From Rhododendron vialii (taxonomy: Eukaryota; Streptophyta; Magnoliopsida; Ericales; Ericaceae), in contig NC_080562.1 of NCBI RefSeq assembly GCF_030253575.1, positions 42,385,852-42,449,851 on the forward strand: a stretch of DNA of 64,000 bases. Direction: 5' to 3'. This document shows positions 34,276 to 46,555 of this stretch, in pieces. Each line of letters begins with the position of its first letter. Position 1 is the first letter of the stretch. Made by a program: the position numbers and the translations under genes. The notes below the pieces were generated by a model. It ran no database searches and was not told the DNA's origin. It saw nothing but the letters and a program-made list of their open reading frames with translations.

Positions 34276-37168
34276 ATGGGAGCAAAAGACCGTCAAAATG
34301 CTACCGACTCTCCTAAAGCGGAAGTAGGAGAGATAGACACCAGGGCACCATTTCAATCTGTCAAGGATGCTGTCAATTTGTTTGGTGAAGGCGCTTTTTC
34401 AGGGGAAAAACCTGCAATCAAGAAGACAAAGCCACATTCTGCGGAGGTATTATGAATCTATGATACCTTTGCTGTACTTGTATAGAAACATATTCATATC
34501 ACTTACAGTATTTTTCTTCTTTTGTGGGGGTAATATAATTGTACCATAATAACAAGCCTAAAATGGATACATGCATGCATTTAGTGACAATCCAGTCTCT
34601 GGATACAGTAGGACCTTGTACTAAATTCAGATCCGAATGATGTGGCTTTGAAAGTTTTGAAATACAGTACAAGTATACAACAGATATTGGTTTCCATCTT
34701 ATCGCTAGGTGAATAGTAGACAGTTGCAAGCGTAGATTCTGTCTTATTAGCGCAATAATATTTCTTGTAGTACCATTGCTTCGGCAAGTACTATGATTCT
34801 AATTCTTCTTTTTATTTTTGTGGGATTTTGTGCCCAAAGAGATGTATTCGTTAGTCACCTATTCACTTATTGTGGCATGAACCAAACCATGCTACTCATT
34901 CAATTGCAAAATTTTCTTTTCTACTTGCAATTTTGGTAACATTGTTTGCTTTCAATGCTACAAAATGGCAAAGCTTTTATGGCATGGGAAATTCCATTTG
35001 GGATCGATTGTTTTCGTTTTTGATTGGCCTGGAGGGATTGATTGTTCTGGAAACTCTGTTGTCTTAATATTGATCTAGATTTGGTGAATGAATAAGGAGC
35101 TCATAAATTTCATGGAGGATGTTATTGATGGAATTGTACTTAGCTTGACCTTTTTGCAAACCTAGTACTAGTTTGATAAAGGTTGGTGTTAATACCATGC
35201 AGTCATGCACGAAGTGTCAGCATTTACTCTTGCAGCTTCAATTTTCTTACTTAATCCGATTCTTCTTTTCTCGAGACACCAATAAATTGCGTTGTGGCTT
35301 CATTTGTCCCTTCGATTGATGATGCTGGTGTTAAATACAGAGGGGGTAGTAACTTACGATTAGCTTATAATTGTTTATCTGATCTGCTGCAGAGGGTATT
35401 AGCAAAAGAAACACAGCTTCACTTGGCTCAGAAAGAGTTAAATAAGCTCAAGGAACAACTGCAGAATGCTGAAGCTACAAAAGCTCAGTCACTTGAAGAG
35501 CTTGAAAAGGCTAAAAAGGCAGTTGATGAACTAACCCAGAAACTCAAAACTGTGACCAAGTCAAAGGAATCGGCAATCAAGGCAACAGAAGCTGCAAAGA
35601 ACAAACTTGCAGAAGCAAACGGTGATAATTCTGTGGTAAATGATGTTGCCCAGAAACAGGACATGGAAAATAAAAGAGAGCAGTACATGACTCAAATTGC
35701 TGAACTTGATGCCGCAAAACAATTGCTGAGGCAGATGCATCAGGAGTGTAATGCGGCCATGGAAGCAAAATCTGCTGCCTTCAAGCAAGCAGCAAATGCT
35801 GAGCAAGCAGCCAAAGCAAACACGGAGAAAGCTAGTGAGGTTTCTAAGGAAATTACTGCTATACATCAGGCAATTGGGCAGGTGAAGGAAGCAACGATTT
35901 TAGTCCAGAAGGATCAAGAAAAGATATTTGCTGAAAAGGAAGTTCAGAAACAGTCGTATAAAGCTACCCTTGAAGACTCGGCAAAGAAATTGCTTGCTTT
36001 GAAGAAAGAGATCGATCCTGAAGTCGCGAAAAATCTCGAGTCTCAGCTGGCTGAGACGGTGAATGAGATTGGATCCCTCAAAAAAGAAACGGAAAATGCG
36101 AAGGCTTCGGATCTTGATTCTGTTAGAACAGTCACTTTAGAACTGGATGATGCTAAGGAGTCGCTTCACAAGGTTGTTGAAGAGGAAAGCTCCCTTAGAA
36201 CCTTGGTGGAGTCCCTTAAGCTAGAGCTGGAGAATGTGAAAAGAGAGCATTTGGAACTAAAGGAGAAGGAAGCGGAAACAGAATCCATTGCTGGCAATCT
36301 GCACGTGAAGCTCCGGAAAAGCAAGTCTGAGCTTGAAGCAGCCATCTTAGAAGAATCTAAAGTGAGAGGAGCTTCTGAAGAAATGATATCAACACTCCAC
36401 CAATTATCATCAGAAAATGAAAACGCTAGATTGGAAGCGGAAGAGATGAAAAAGAAAGCTGAAGAATTAAAGAAGGAAGCAGAGGCCACCAGAATAACGC
36501 TCAAGGAGGCAGAGGATGTTCTAAAAGTAGCACTGGAAGAATCTGAGGAAGCAAAAGTGGCTGAGGCAAGCGCGCTTGATCAGATCAGAATTTTGTCTGA
36601 GAGAACTCATGCGGCGCGTGCCTCGACCTCTGAATCTGGGGCACACATTACAATCTCGAGGGATGAGTTTGAGGCATTGAGCCGTAAAGTAGAGGAATCG
36701 GAAAAACTATCGGAAATGAAAGTGGCGGCTGCAGTAGCTCAGGTGGAAGCTGTGAAAGCTAGTGAACATGAGGCACTAAAGAGGATGGAGGCGACTCAGA
36801 AGGAGATTGAGGATATGAAAGCTGCGACTCAGGACGCGCTGAAGAAGGCGGAGATGGCGGAGGCCGCCAAGAAGGCCGTGGAGGGAGAGCTCCGGAGGTG
36901 GCGCGACCGGGAGCTGAAGAAGGCAGCTGATGCCGCTTCTCGGATTCTTGCTGAGACAGAGATGTCAACAGAATCTTCCCCACGCCATTACCGAATTCAG
37001 AAGCAGAACCTGCCTGAGAAAGTTGTAGCAGCCCAAAAGCTAGATAAGGAGAACATTTCAGTATCTAAGAAAGGGCTTTTACCTAGTTTCAGTGGCATCT
37101 TTCACAGGAAAAAGAATCAGATTGAGGGTGGATCGCCATCTTATCTACCTGGTGAGAAGCCGTTTTGA
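34276..37168 (+). CDS. TREPH1: WEB-family coiled-coil protein, TREPH1/At5g55860-like (2 coding exons, 648 aa)
   Basis: Coding exons 34276-34446 (57 codons, donor GAG|GTATTA) and 35393-37168 (acceptor CTGCTGCAG, stop TGA). The N-terminus has the conserved block APFQSVKDAVNLFGEGAFS (residues 27-45), then KETQLHLAQKELNKLKEQL, followed by about 470 residues of almost continuous Lys/Glu/Ala-rich coiled coil. The tail contains PSFSGIFHRKKNQ and PSYLPGEKPF. These features match the WEB (weak chloroplast movement under blue light) family, and length and ends resemble Arabidopsis At5g55860, known as TREPH1, a touch-induced phosphoprotein. The Ser at about 624 in FSGIF is the likely counterpart of the reported phosphosite region, from memory. 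The protein is cytosolic, presumably a scaffold. No truncation seen. Confidence 0.9.
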
Positions 37169-38458
37169 GACGTGTTTTCGCTTTAGTATTTTTTGTGCAA
37201 GTGAGAATGGTTGAGAGATAAACGTTTATACCTTGGTATTTGTATATTTGGTGTTATTTCGTTTTTTTCGTTAGGCGTTTTAAATGTGAAAGATGGAATT
37301 TGGAAGCAGTGGTGTGGTTGGGGTTTAGGAAGAGCGACTTTGAATGATGTAGCAACAAGCTAGAACAATTTGCTTTGGAGATTTCAGCACAAGAAACTGG
37401 CTTTGAATGGTCTAGCAACACCCTATAACAATTTGCTTGGAGATTTCAGGACATATGATCTGTTTTGTTTTCTCAGGAGTTACTTTGGTGCTGCTGTTTT
37501 ACATGTGCTTCTATTTTCAGTGCATTCTTCTTGATTCCTCAAACGATGCTTCAAGGAATACCCAGTAGGGCCAACAGCAGCACATGCATCATTGAACTTC
37601 AATGTTAGCCTCTTTAAAATTGTAGTAGTACATTTCCAACTAATATGGATCATGATAACCCAAAAAAACCTACTCCAATTTGCTTCATAAACATGGTAGA
37701 GGAGTCCAGGTGCAGGCAAGAATCGAATGCATCGAATTCCTCACCTGGTCAGCAAGCCAATTCTGTTGGTTGACGAAATGTTGGTTGATCGAAATTTGTC
37801 ATTTCTGCGATCAATGGTGCGTTCGAGTGACAAGATGTTTATCCTCTTGAAAATTCATTTGCGTTAATGAGTGACGAAGTTTATCCTCTTCAAAATTCTT
37901 AAACTAAATTAACCAGGGATCATTGTGTAAAAACTAAACTCAGACTACCAACAAATCGACTCGACAAACTCACTACTGAAAAACGTTATCTGGGTTATAC
38001 GACTCACTGTTCATTCTTGACTCTGTTGCACCAAACACACAAAACCGTCTCTAACAGGATCTCAAATGCGCCCCCAAAACAGCTCTCTCTCTCTCTCTCA
38101 TTATCAAAACCTTCAATGGAAAGAAATAGAAAGTATGAACCTCTGACATTCATAAATCCATTAACATTGCTGCCAACTGTTGTCTCCGTCTCAGACGGTT
38201 GTAAAAAGCGAACAAATTCATGTTTGAGTCCGTCATGTTCTGGTCATCAATACAATTGTATACCCGTGAATGGTAATGCCAAAGCTACATGCAACCAGCT
38301 TTTCTGCTACCAAATCTGCAGTGAGCTGATGCAAGGAATTGCTATGTCATCCCTAAATTAATACCCTCGTTCAATGCAAGTTATTGTAAGTAATCAACGA
38401 ACTGTTGTACTACTACATATCACCTGAGCCCTTAAAAAGGCTCGTCTTCCTCGAGCTT
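37169..38458. other. Convergent 3' ends of the WEB and Sec14 genes
   Basis: Intergenic space between two converging genes. Contains a near-duplicate pair of short blocks (caacaagctagaacaatttgc / caacaccctataacaatttg) at about 37350-37440 in the presumed WEB 3' UTR. A short reading frame at 38017-38361 shows no recognisable product. Confidence 0.55.
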
Positions 38459-41400
38459 TCAGTCACCATTCATTCTATGGTTGCTGTTGGACTTGGAAAG
38501 CCCATTCTGATGATCCTCAAGCCTTTGAAACTCGGATTCTATGGTTTCGGCAATTTTGGCATCTTCAGGGTCTGGTTCAGGGAAATCCACATGGACTGAA
38601 CCTTGTCTAATTGGTGCCTCTACAAGCGCAGCTTGCTGCTTGATGTAACGATAGAGCTGTTGATGGAAAACATGGTCCAAGGAGAAACAATTATCTGTCA
38701 TTCCGTTACCAGAATGCCGAGCTGATCCAGACCCTTCTCTTCTACAAAAATGCGGGAGAGATGCATAATCCATTATCTGCATTCAAGTAGCAAATCAAGT
38801 GTCAAAGGTTTGGTGTACAGCAATAAAAGAAGGTTCAGAATCATTGCTGCAACATCAGACAGTTGTAGAACAAATGATGTTTAAGAATAAAGTTGTATAG
38901 AAACTGAGAAAGAAGCACGGTGAAAGTTTTTATACCGCCAATAACTCGTCTCTACCAGAACCTGGCAGCACCTGAACTCTGTTCCTGGTTCTCTGATGCA
39001 AAAGAGGCCTAACAACCTGCCAAAACACACACCTCTTAGGATTTCCATAAGAGAAAATCATCCTGTTTTACATGTTTCGTCAGAGATGAAGATAAAGCAA
39101 ACCTTCCAGCATGCTGAAAATATGTATGGTGCATTAACAACGTAATATGTATCCGTCTTCTCGGGATAGTTGAGGTCATCGATGGTCGATATGACAGTCA
39201 ATAGCTGAAACAAACATAGAACATGAAGATGGTTCCCAATAAACAAACTACATGAAATAAGCTGTGTATGTGAAATCAAAAGAAAGACAGGAATCACATT
39301 AATTTCAGGCCATCAAATAACTCCTATAAATCATAGTGGAATAGAAAATATTACATCCATTTCACTAATAAATGTTAACATTTAACGAGAGCAGCGGAGA
39401 GTTGATCAGGAAGTTTCAAAGACAAATGAGGAAATTGCGACACGACTATAGGTTAGGCTTAACATGCAATCCAAAACGATACCTTAACTTGGTTGAGTGC
39501 TGAAAGCTTTAGCCCAGTCATGTCCAGAACCTTCACACAGGTACCAATATGCCGTCCAAACTTCTTTGTTGCGGCGGGCTGTAACCAAACAATAGTTAGG
39601 TAAAACGGAAGCTAAAAATGAGATTATATGGTTAACCATTCCCATATCTGCTGGAATCATACTGACCAATATAACACGGTCCCTGTATTCATTCATTTGG
39701 ATGTGGGACTGAACATAGTAGTGAACCTAGAATGGAAAAAGAATTAAACATCAGTATGAACAAAATGATTGAACCCAGCTCCAAGTGGAATTTTCATGCT
39801 TGGTTCACTTCATGCATTAGTGTAACATTATGTCCCGTCGATAAAAGTTCGGGTGCATTGACCCCCAAGTAGCTTGAAAAAAAATATTAATTGTTGATGA
39901 TGCTGAAGCTCGTATCAAAATGAAGAAATATTGGGTTCTTACGGATGCTTTGTCAAACGTGCTGAGCCCTACACCAACAGCGATGACTGGAAGACCCTGG
40001 AAATGATTACAAGGGGAAAGAAGGACTGAGTAACAGCAAATCATTACCAAACTGCAATCTTTCTCGGTTATTAAAATCTTGTTTCCACAATGATCAACTT
40101 CACCAGACTGGTGAGGCAAAACAAAATCCAAGTCCTGAAACCGATTCGTGTAAACACAAATTTCAAGCACCCAAAGGAAACCATCAATACAGACTAGTAC
40201 CTCTTTTGAGTAACCTGACATTCCTATTAGCTGTGAATCCCGAACTGCTCTGTACAAATCACTAGGAACGATTGGTTTCTGCATAACGCACCAATTAAAG
40301 TCAATGATGAAGCACATCATTAATGACCTAGTGAGATATATCAACATTGTTTAACCTATTCTGAACTTCCAGAACCTTCTAAATGAATAACATTATCATT
40401 GTTCTAAATTGTGACGAGTTGATAAGGCATGACAGTTTTCAGCTTTGACGCAAGTGAATATAACTTCCATGAATAATCGAGGTACAAGAATTAGAGTTCA
40501 AAGCACAAGAACTTTGATACCTTGGTGGCCAGGGCTTATATCTTACTTTCTTTGGCTTCTAGCCTATACTTAGTCACTTAGGGATGTAAGGAAAACCGAC
40601 AAACCTTAGTTGCACGAAGCGAGAGCAGGAGAGGGGAGCAGGGGAATATAGAAGCTCCCAAGGTTGGGAGCATGAAGGAATGTGTACATCTATTACAAAA
40701 ATAATGTAGTATAGAATATACACTTTAAAAGTACAATCATTTTGGGGAGTAAAAATATAGGTCAAGCCTACCATAAGTGTAAGAAATGGGCTAGTGTTAC
40801 AATAGACGGTTTTCTTTTCAAGATATCATGACATGGGCTAGATATATGAGTTCATCAAAGATCAATTAATAAAGCAAAAGGATAAATCCCTGTTTTCCTG
40901 TACAAGGATCCTACAAAAGCTCTCATCTTCATAAGGAGCGTGCTCCCATCCCAAAGGGCGCAGGCTCCCGTCAAGCTCCTTAGTTGGGAGTCTAGGAGCA
41001 CACTCCTAATCACTTTAAGAGCTCCCTACTAAGCACCAAACCAAATCGAACCGGTGAATTGTGGTTGATTTTTAATTAGTTTTGGTCAATTTGGTTGTCA
41101 AAAGCTACAAAAATTGGTTTTTTGTTTGGTTTATGTTTAAAGATTTGTACACCGAACCGATTCTTTTGTGTTACTTTCATAGCATCTAGTATTATATATT
41201 CATATCTTAGTTTCCCTTCACATACTTATGATTACATAGAGATGGAAGAATGTTATACTCTCATTTTTTCTTTGTACTGCACTAGATTAGAGTTTCATTA
41301 AAATAATAGTTGCTATTTTTCCTTCCCCCTTTTAACATTGCAATTGAACTTATTGGTACCGAACTTTTGAGTACCAAAACAATCAGAGCATTTCGGTTTG

Positions 41401-43090
41401 GTTTGTTAGAATTCTCGGTCGGGTTTGGTTTGTGAAACTAGAAAACCATATAATTGGCTTGTTGTAAAAATATGAACACCAACCAAACGGAGGAAAAATG
41501 AATAATGAGCTATGGAAGTTGGTTTTCAGATAAAAATAAAAACTCACCGCCAATATATTGTCAATCTCATTTTGTATCCTCCAGTTTAAGCAGTCAACCA
41601 TCTGCAACAGTTACATAATAATTGGTGAGCAATGGAGATGCATTCATAGAAGTGGTTCTAAAGGATTTTTTATTTTTATTTTGGTCATAGTATTCATTTG
41701 AAATGAACAGCATCTAACCATTTTATGGGCTTTGGAAACATTCCCATCCCTTGCTTTGAGAAACCGCACCAGAGTTTCAGTTGGATATCCTTGATGTATA
41801 GTCTGTAAAATGTAAGTTAAGACAAAACTCAATTTTATTGTTCTATTTGTTCAATGCAATAATGCAAGATAAGTTTTACAACTACTGCGTGTTCATCTGA
41901 TAAAAAAGATTGAATTCTTCCTCCCATTTCTCAATACATTAACGAGTTATAGTTTCGAACCTATGCAGCAGAGTGTAGGCTTTGGCCCTTAGGGACCTTT
42001 ACCCTTGCCATCTCTCAGCCCAGAATGCCTTGGGACCATATTTCCAATTTATTTTCCCGAGCAAGTCAATTTGATTTTGAATCTTGAATCTATCAATTAC
42101 TAAGTTGCGCTTTCCTTCGTTTTGTGGTCTCAAATCTCAGGACCAATGACATTTTCCCAGATCTGGGAAGTACAATTTTTACCACCACCTATCCTAGATT
42201 TACTTGGTCACTTCAAGTTACCAACACTCTATCAGTCTGTGAGACCTAAAATCAATAAGGGAAAAAAGCTTAAAACTGCGAACATTTGAATGAGCTAATA
42301 GAGACCCCCTTTCCATATTCAAAGGTAGCACTATGACCACTGATCCATGGAAAATTAAACAGATTTAAGAGGCCCATTAAGACTAAGAGCGATTTATTCG
42401 TCGCCTTGTCGGTACTTCCACTAAACAACCAAACACAAAAGATCGTGCATTTCGCAGCAGTGTGTAACCATAATCAGATATGCAATCCAGATCTAAGAAT
42501 TTAGGATACATACATCACATAGACCTAAATTTCAATGTTTACCCAACAAACTAATCGGAAAAAAAAAGATTAGTACAAAATAGCAATAGGATTTACCATT
42601 TATATTATACTTTCTTTTTTATAAGTAAATAATATACACCAGCATAGTCAGTATACGTAAACCCACATACAGAAAATTCAAGACTAAAGAGAGGAGATCA
42701 GACCCAAGATCAAGAGTAGCTCTAGATGCCCAGATCACCACCTCACAAATTTAGTTTTAATAAATAACAGATCTGACCCATACCATACGTATATCTACAT
42801 GGGTATCTCTTAATGTGCATCATGTACACTACATCCACATAGAGAGAGATAGGAATGAGTACCTTGAAGGTAATCCTAAGTGGCTCATCAACTGCAACAA
42901 CCACAAAGAAAAAAGGAGTAAATATTACAAGGGTTCTGAAGATCAACAAGACAAAAAGTTGTATCTTTTTTGCTTTTTCTTTGCTGTGGATCGAATCAAA
43001 GAAAGTGAAGAGTGGGTTATGACTGAGGAACTCACTCTGTTCAATCAATGTCTGAAACTGCTTGATCATGTCTTCAGTTATGATATCCAT
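38459..43090 (-). CDS. Sec14-like phosphatidylinositol transfer protein (11 exons, 336 aa)
   Basis: Minus-strand gene with coding exons 43036-43090, 42863-42891, 41719-41802, 41548-41601, 40201-40278, 39943-39996, 39667-39726, 39483-39578, 39103-39204, 38936-39016 and 38459-38776. All junctions are GT-AG and the sum is 337 codons including the stop. The N-terminal CRAL-TRIO helical part contains GYPTETLVRFLKARDGNV. The lipid-binding domain contains GLPVIAVGVGLSTFDKAS, QMNEYRDRVIL, VLDMTGLKLSALNQVKL and TYYVVNAPYIFSACWK. The C-terminus has MDYASLPHFCRREGSGS. This is the plant single-domain Sec14p-like class (close to Arabidopsis At1g75170/At4g36640 in order of motifs, from memory), expected to bind and exchange phosphoinositides at membranes. 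Intron 4 (1.27 kb) contains degraded repeats. The intron 2 donor is followed by CTATCTCTCTCT. Confidence 0.93.
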
Positions 43091-44765
43091 ATTTTGCGCA
43101 CAGTAAAAATTGCCAGGGAGCTCAAACCCAGAATTTGAATTTCTGATCTGGTATCCCCTTCCGCGAAATTCTAGAGAGAGAAGGTGAATGGGGAGTTAAA
43201 TGGGTATGTGGCCCCTTATTGAGAAAGATCAACGATTATTGCTTTGACTCTAAGGTGAGCTCTGCTTTATAGCGGATTTATAGGACCGAAAATTCCAAGA
43301 ACAGGGGGACCAACGATAATTACGAAACCTTCGGTTGTTTGTGTTCCAAATTGTGTAAAAAGTACTCCATTTTTTAAAAAATAAGGTAATTTTAAGTTTA
43401 AAAATTATGTATTTATGTAAATAATTTTTTAATTTAATAGATTTTATTGAGATCTTTTATACGGTAAAAAAAAAATTTAAAAATTATTTTTATTTTTATT
43501 ATATTTGAATTTAAAAAAATTTTAAAAAAAAAGGTAAACTGAAACGGGACCTAAATATTTTACCTGCAAGAAACCTAATCAATCATAGTACTGTAGTACA
43601 GTAATTCATAATCTAGACTAGAGTTACCGGAAGAAAAGGAATGTACGGTCAACTCATGTGGCAATGTTTAGCTTTCTAAAAAAATTGGTAATTGATTTTT
43701 AAAAAAAAATTCAAAAGGCATACTTCTTGTCTTATTGTGATATGAATTTATAAAATTTCATCTTTTATTTATAAACTCTTTTCATAAATGGAAGAACAAA
43801 ATTGTAAAGTCACGTTACAATAAGTCAAAAAGGGAGTACGATTATAAAGAATGCAAGTGTAAAAATCATTAACTTAAAAATTCTTGAGGCAACTTTCTAA
43901 AAAATTTAACATGTTCAATTAGCAGAAGGAGAACTGTGAATGGAAATAACTTTCTTGAACTACTTTTCTGATAAGTGAACGAAACCAAGGTTAATTAGGC
44001 TTTCTTAGAGCAAAAGTCTTGTAGCCTTCGAAATAACAAAAAGTCTACGAACATAAATTTAAAACACAACTCAAATGCCTGTGGACCCATATGCATCGAA
44101 CGGCTTCAAACTCGATTGTGTCCTAGGGTTGTGTTTTCAAGCACAACAGACTCATAAAAGTAATGTAGGAAAAGAATATGAGAAACTTTTATTAATTACT
44201 AGTACTAACAACAGTTAACACAATTTGACTGTATCCGTTCATCATCAATTTTATGGAGTACCTATCACCCAACTTTATTCTAGAATGGCTATCAGTCCTC
44301 GCCCATACTAGAATCCGCAGTAACATAGTATTAGACTTTGGACTTGTTTGTAATAGTTGTGAATACAAATTTTAAATTTTAGTTTCAGATTTTACTGCAA
44401 ATTAGATTCTAGAATCCAGTAGAAGTTGAGAAATTTGTTTGTTACGGTTGCGAGATAATGAGAATTTCATTTTTTTTTTTTTGGAGAAATTGTGTTGCAG
44501 AATCCCAAAAGCTACCCAAACTCAGTTTTGAGATTTTGAGAATTTCATTCTTTTTTTTTTAGCTTTTCAGAATCTGCAAAATTCGAGAGTCTATTACTTA
44601 GAATTTTTGGCAAACACTTTAAACTGATTTGCGAAAATAATTTATTGCAAACACCCACTTTAATTGTCATTATTGGGGAGGTTAATTCATTATTCATCTT
44701 AGCCACGAAGAGGTTGCACTTATGAATTAAGTTAAAATACTAAAGACTCGAAGATGCACGCATAA
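43091..44765. other. Spacer with a MITE relic
   Basis: 5' side of the Sec14 gene. 43330-43560 is a diverged copy of the element at 28531-29180 (shared block ttgagatctttt-atacggt and neighbouring ttatgtaaataatttt). The rest is AT-rich without recognisable genes. Confidence 0.5.
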
Positions 44766-44770
44766 GCGGG

Positions 44771-44813
<43 letters not shown>

Positions 44814-44838
44814 GCGTGTTCGATCCACGCTCACCGCA
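44766..44838 (+). tRNA. tRNA-Phe (GAA anticodon)
   Basis: 73-nt intronless gene. D-arm gctcagttgggagagc, anticodon loop ctgaaga with GAA, T-arm gcgtgttcgatccacgc. It agrees with the canonical plant cytosolic tRNA-Phe as I know it, including the unpaired G5/A68 position of the acceptor. A T5 Pol III terminator follows at 44845-44849. This looks like a functional gene, unlike the tRNA-like relics inside transposons elsewhere in the window. Confidence 0.97.
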
Positions 44839-44943
44839 TTTCTGTTTTTCCAGAGCCTAAACGAACAGGGCCTAAATCCTGCATAGCCTCCTTTTTTTTG
44901 AGCAAAATAAACGTACGAGATAAAGCTAAAATGTCCCATAACA

Positions 44944-45430
44944 CGAGTTTAACATATTAGTACATATTAGCATTAGCTATACGAGACGAGTAGGACACCA
45001 ATTGAAGACAATCCGCGGAAACTTCGACGCGACTCCATCCCTTGCCTCTTGCCCATTCCAGAGCCTTCAAAACCGCAGCTGCTTCCACCATGAGCGCCGA
45101 ATACGCACGCACCTTGAGTACTGCTCTATCTCTGTGAACAAACCCATTCCTACCTAACTTTTTCCACCCCTCAAAACCACAACTAGCTGTCAAAGAACCA
45201 AACTTGGAAGAGTAAGCTAAAAATACCCCGACTTAACCGTATCCTGCCCATCGTTCCCAACAAAGCTCATCCTCCCTTCTCTCCCTAGGCAAATGGATAT
45301 CCAAAATTCTGGCTATAACAGCATCAGGAAACAGCACACAGCACCCGAGTAAGAGCTCCCCTCCAAGAAAGCTGATCCCAATCAATGAGGTCCTTGACTT
45401 TAAAATTATTAACCCCCACTGGTAGGGATT
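44944..45430 (-). pseudogene. LINE ORF2 relic with RNase H domain fragment
   Basis: On the minus strand, 44957-45193 translates to an RNase H-like segment containing ALMVEAAAVLKALEWA and VEVSADCLQLV, the usual C-terminal part of plant L1-type LINE proteins. Upstream (45200-45430) decayed frames resemble the VxDLIDW...LPRExxDELCWE region seen before RNase H in those elements. Stops and frameshifts interrupt it, and no 5' part (endonuclease, RT) is nearby. Confidence 0.7.
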
Positions 45431-46555
45431 TATTTGAACATTTCCTTAGGTTGTTGATCAGTGGCATAATTAGCTTTGTTTCAACTACCAAGCCCATCCA
45501 GGGAACAGGTTATATTCAATGACATCAAGCAAATTGTTGTGCACAACTTCTTCTTTTTTTCTCAAATATATATGGATCAATTGGTTGTGCATATTTAGTT
45601 GAAGAAGTCAAATAAATGGTTTGATTTTCTACGATTCCTCGAGGCCTTTCCAAGACCCAGAGAGTTAGTATAATCGATCCTCGTACTTCACATCCCATGA
45701 TTTCCAACAATTAGATGCAGTATTTCATCATGTCATTGGAATTGTTGCATGGATTTGCATTACCACCGTTTAATAGCACTGTAGAATTTGGCCAAACCCA
45801 CTTCGCACAAGCTTAAGCCAGATGGTAAACAGCTCAAGCTCAGTTATCTTGGATCCGCTCGATTTTATTTAGTGAAAAATAGACGAAGAAGAAGAGAGGA
45901 GTTCAAAAGTGCATGGCATAACTATAGTGATCCTCACCTCTCTGTCCCGCAGCACTATGCACAATATCTTGCTCTTATCGCGCTTGGCTTTTGCATGTGA
46001 AGGCAACTATGGAACGGTATTTTTTCAGGTCCTTTCGAGTAGTTTATGTTGTGGTCTACTGATTTGTTTTGTGTCAAAGTCATTTATCCTTCTTGTACCT
46101 TTTTCTTTTATTATCAACGTAAGTTCTCGCATTTTCTGAAACAAAAAAACAAAAAAAACAGAGCATGTACTATATAACCTTAGTACAATCCCATGTTTTG
46201 GCCAGGATAAGCTTGAACCCTTTAACATCCTCCATTTCAACTTTTCAGCTCCATTTGGCTTGTTAAACTTCCATCTAACTTGGCCAGGAAGTTAGAATCA
46301 AAATGCTGCATATGATAAATGATCTATCCAGACTATATTATGCATTGGAAACTGTTTAATGACAACTTGAAACGTATTACCAGTCTTATTATATACATAA
46401 AAAAGTACGTACAAACACAACAATTTATACAACATTGCGTATAGCATGTTAATGTGGCAACTCATTCGTTGGCAATTGGACGGATTCTTATTTTGCAAGC
46501 ACTTACAGCTTTCCATGAGGAAGAAAACAAGTAGCAAATCAAGTCTGGAATCTAC
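45431..46555. other. Spacer, 3' side of the kinase gene
   Basis: No gene recognised. Short frames here have no recognisable domains. Part near 46556 is expected to be the kinase 3' UTR. Confidence 0.5.

Noticed and set aside
38017-38361. Small protein of 114 residues
   Set aside because: No recognisable domain, contains a translated CT repeat, and lies between converging gene ends.
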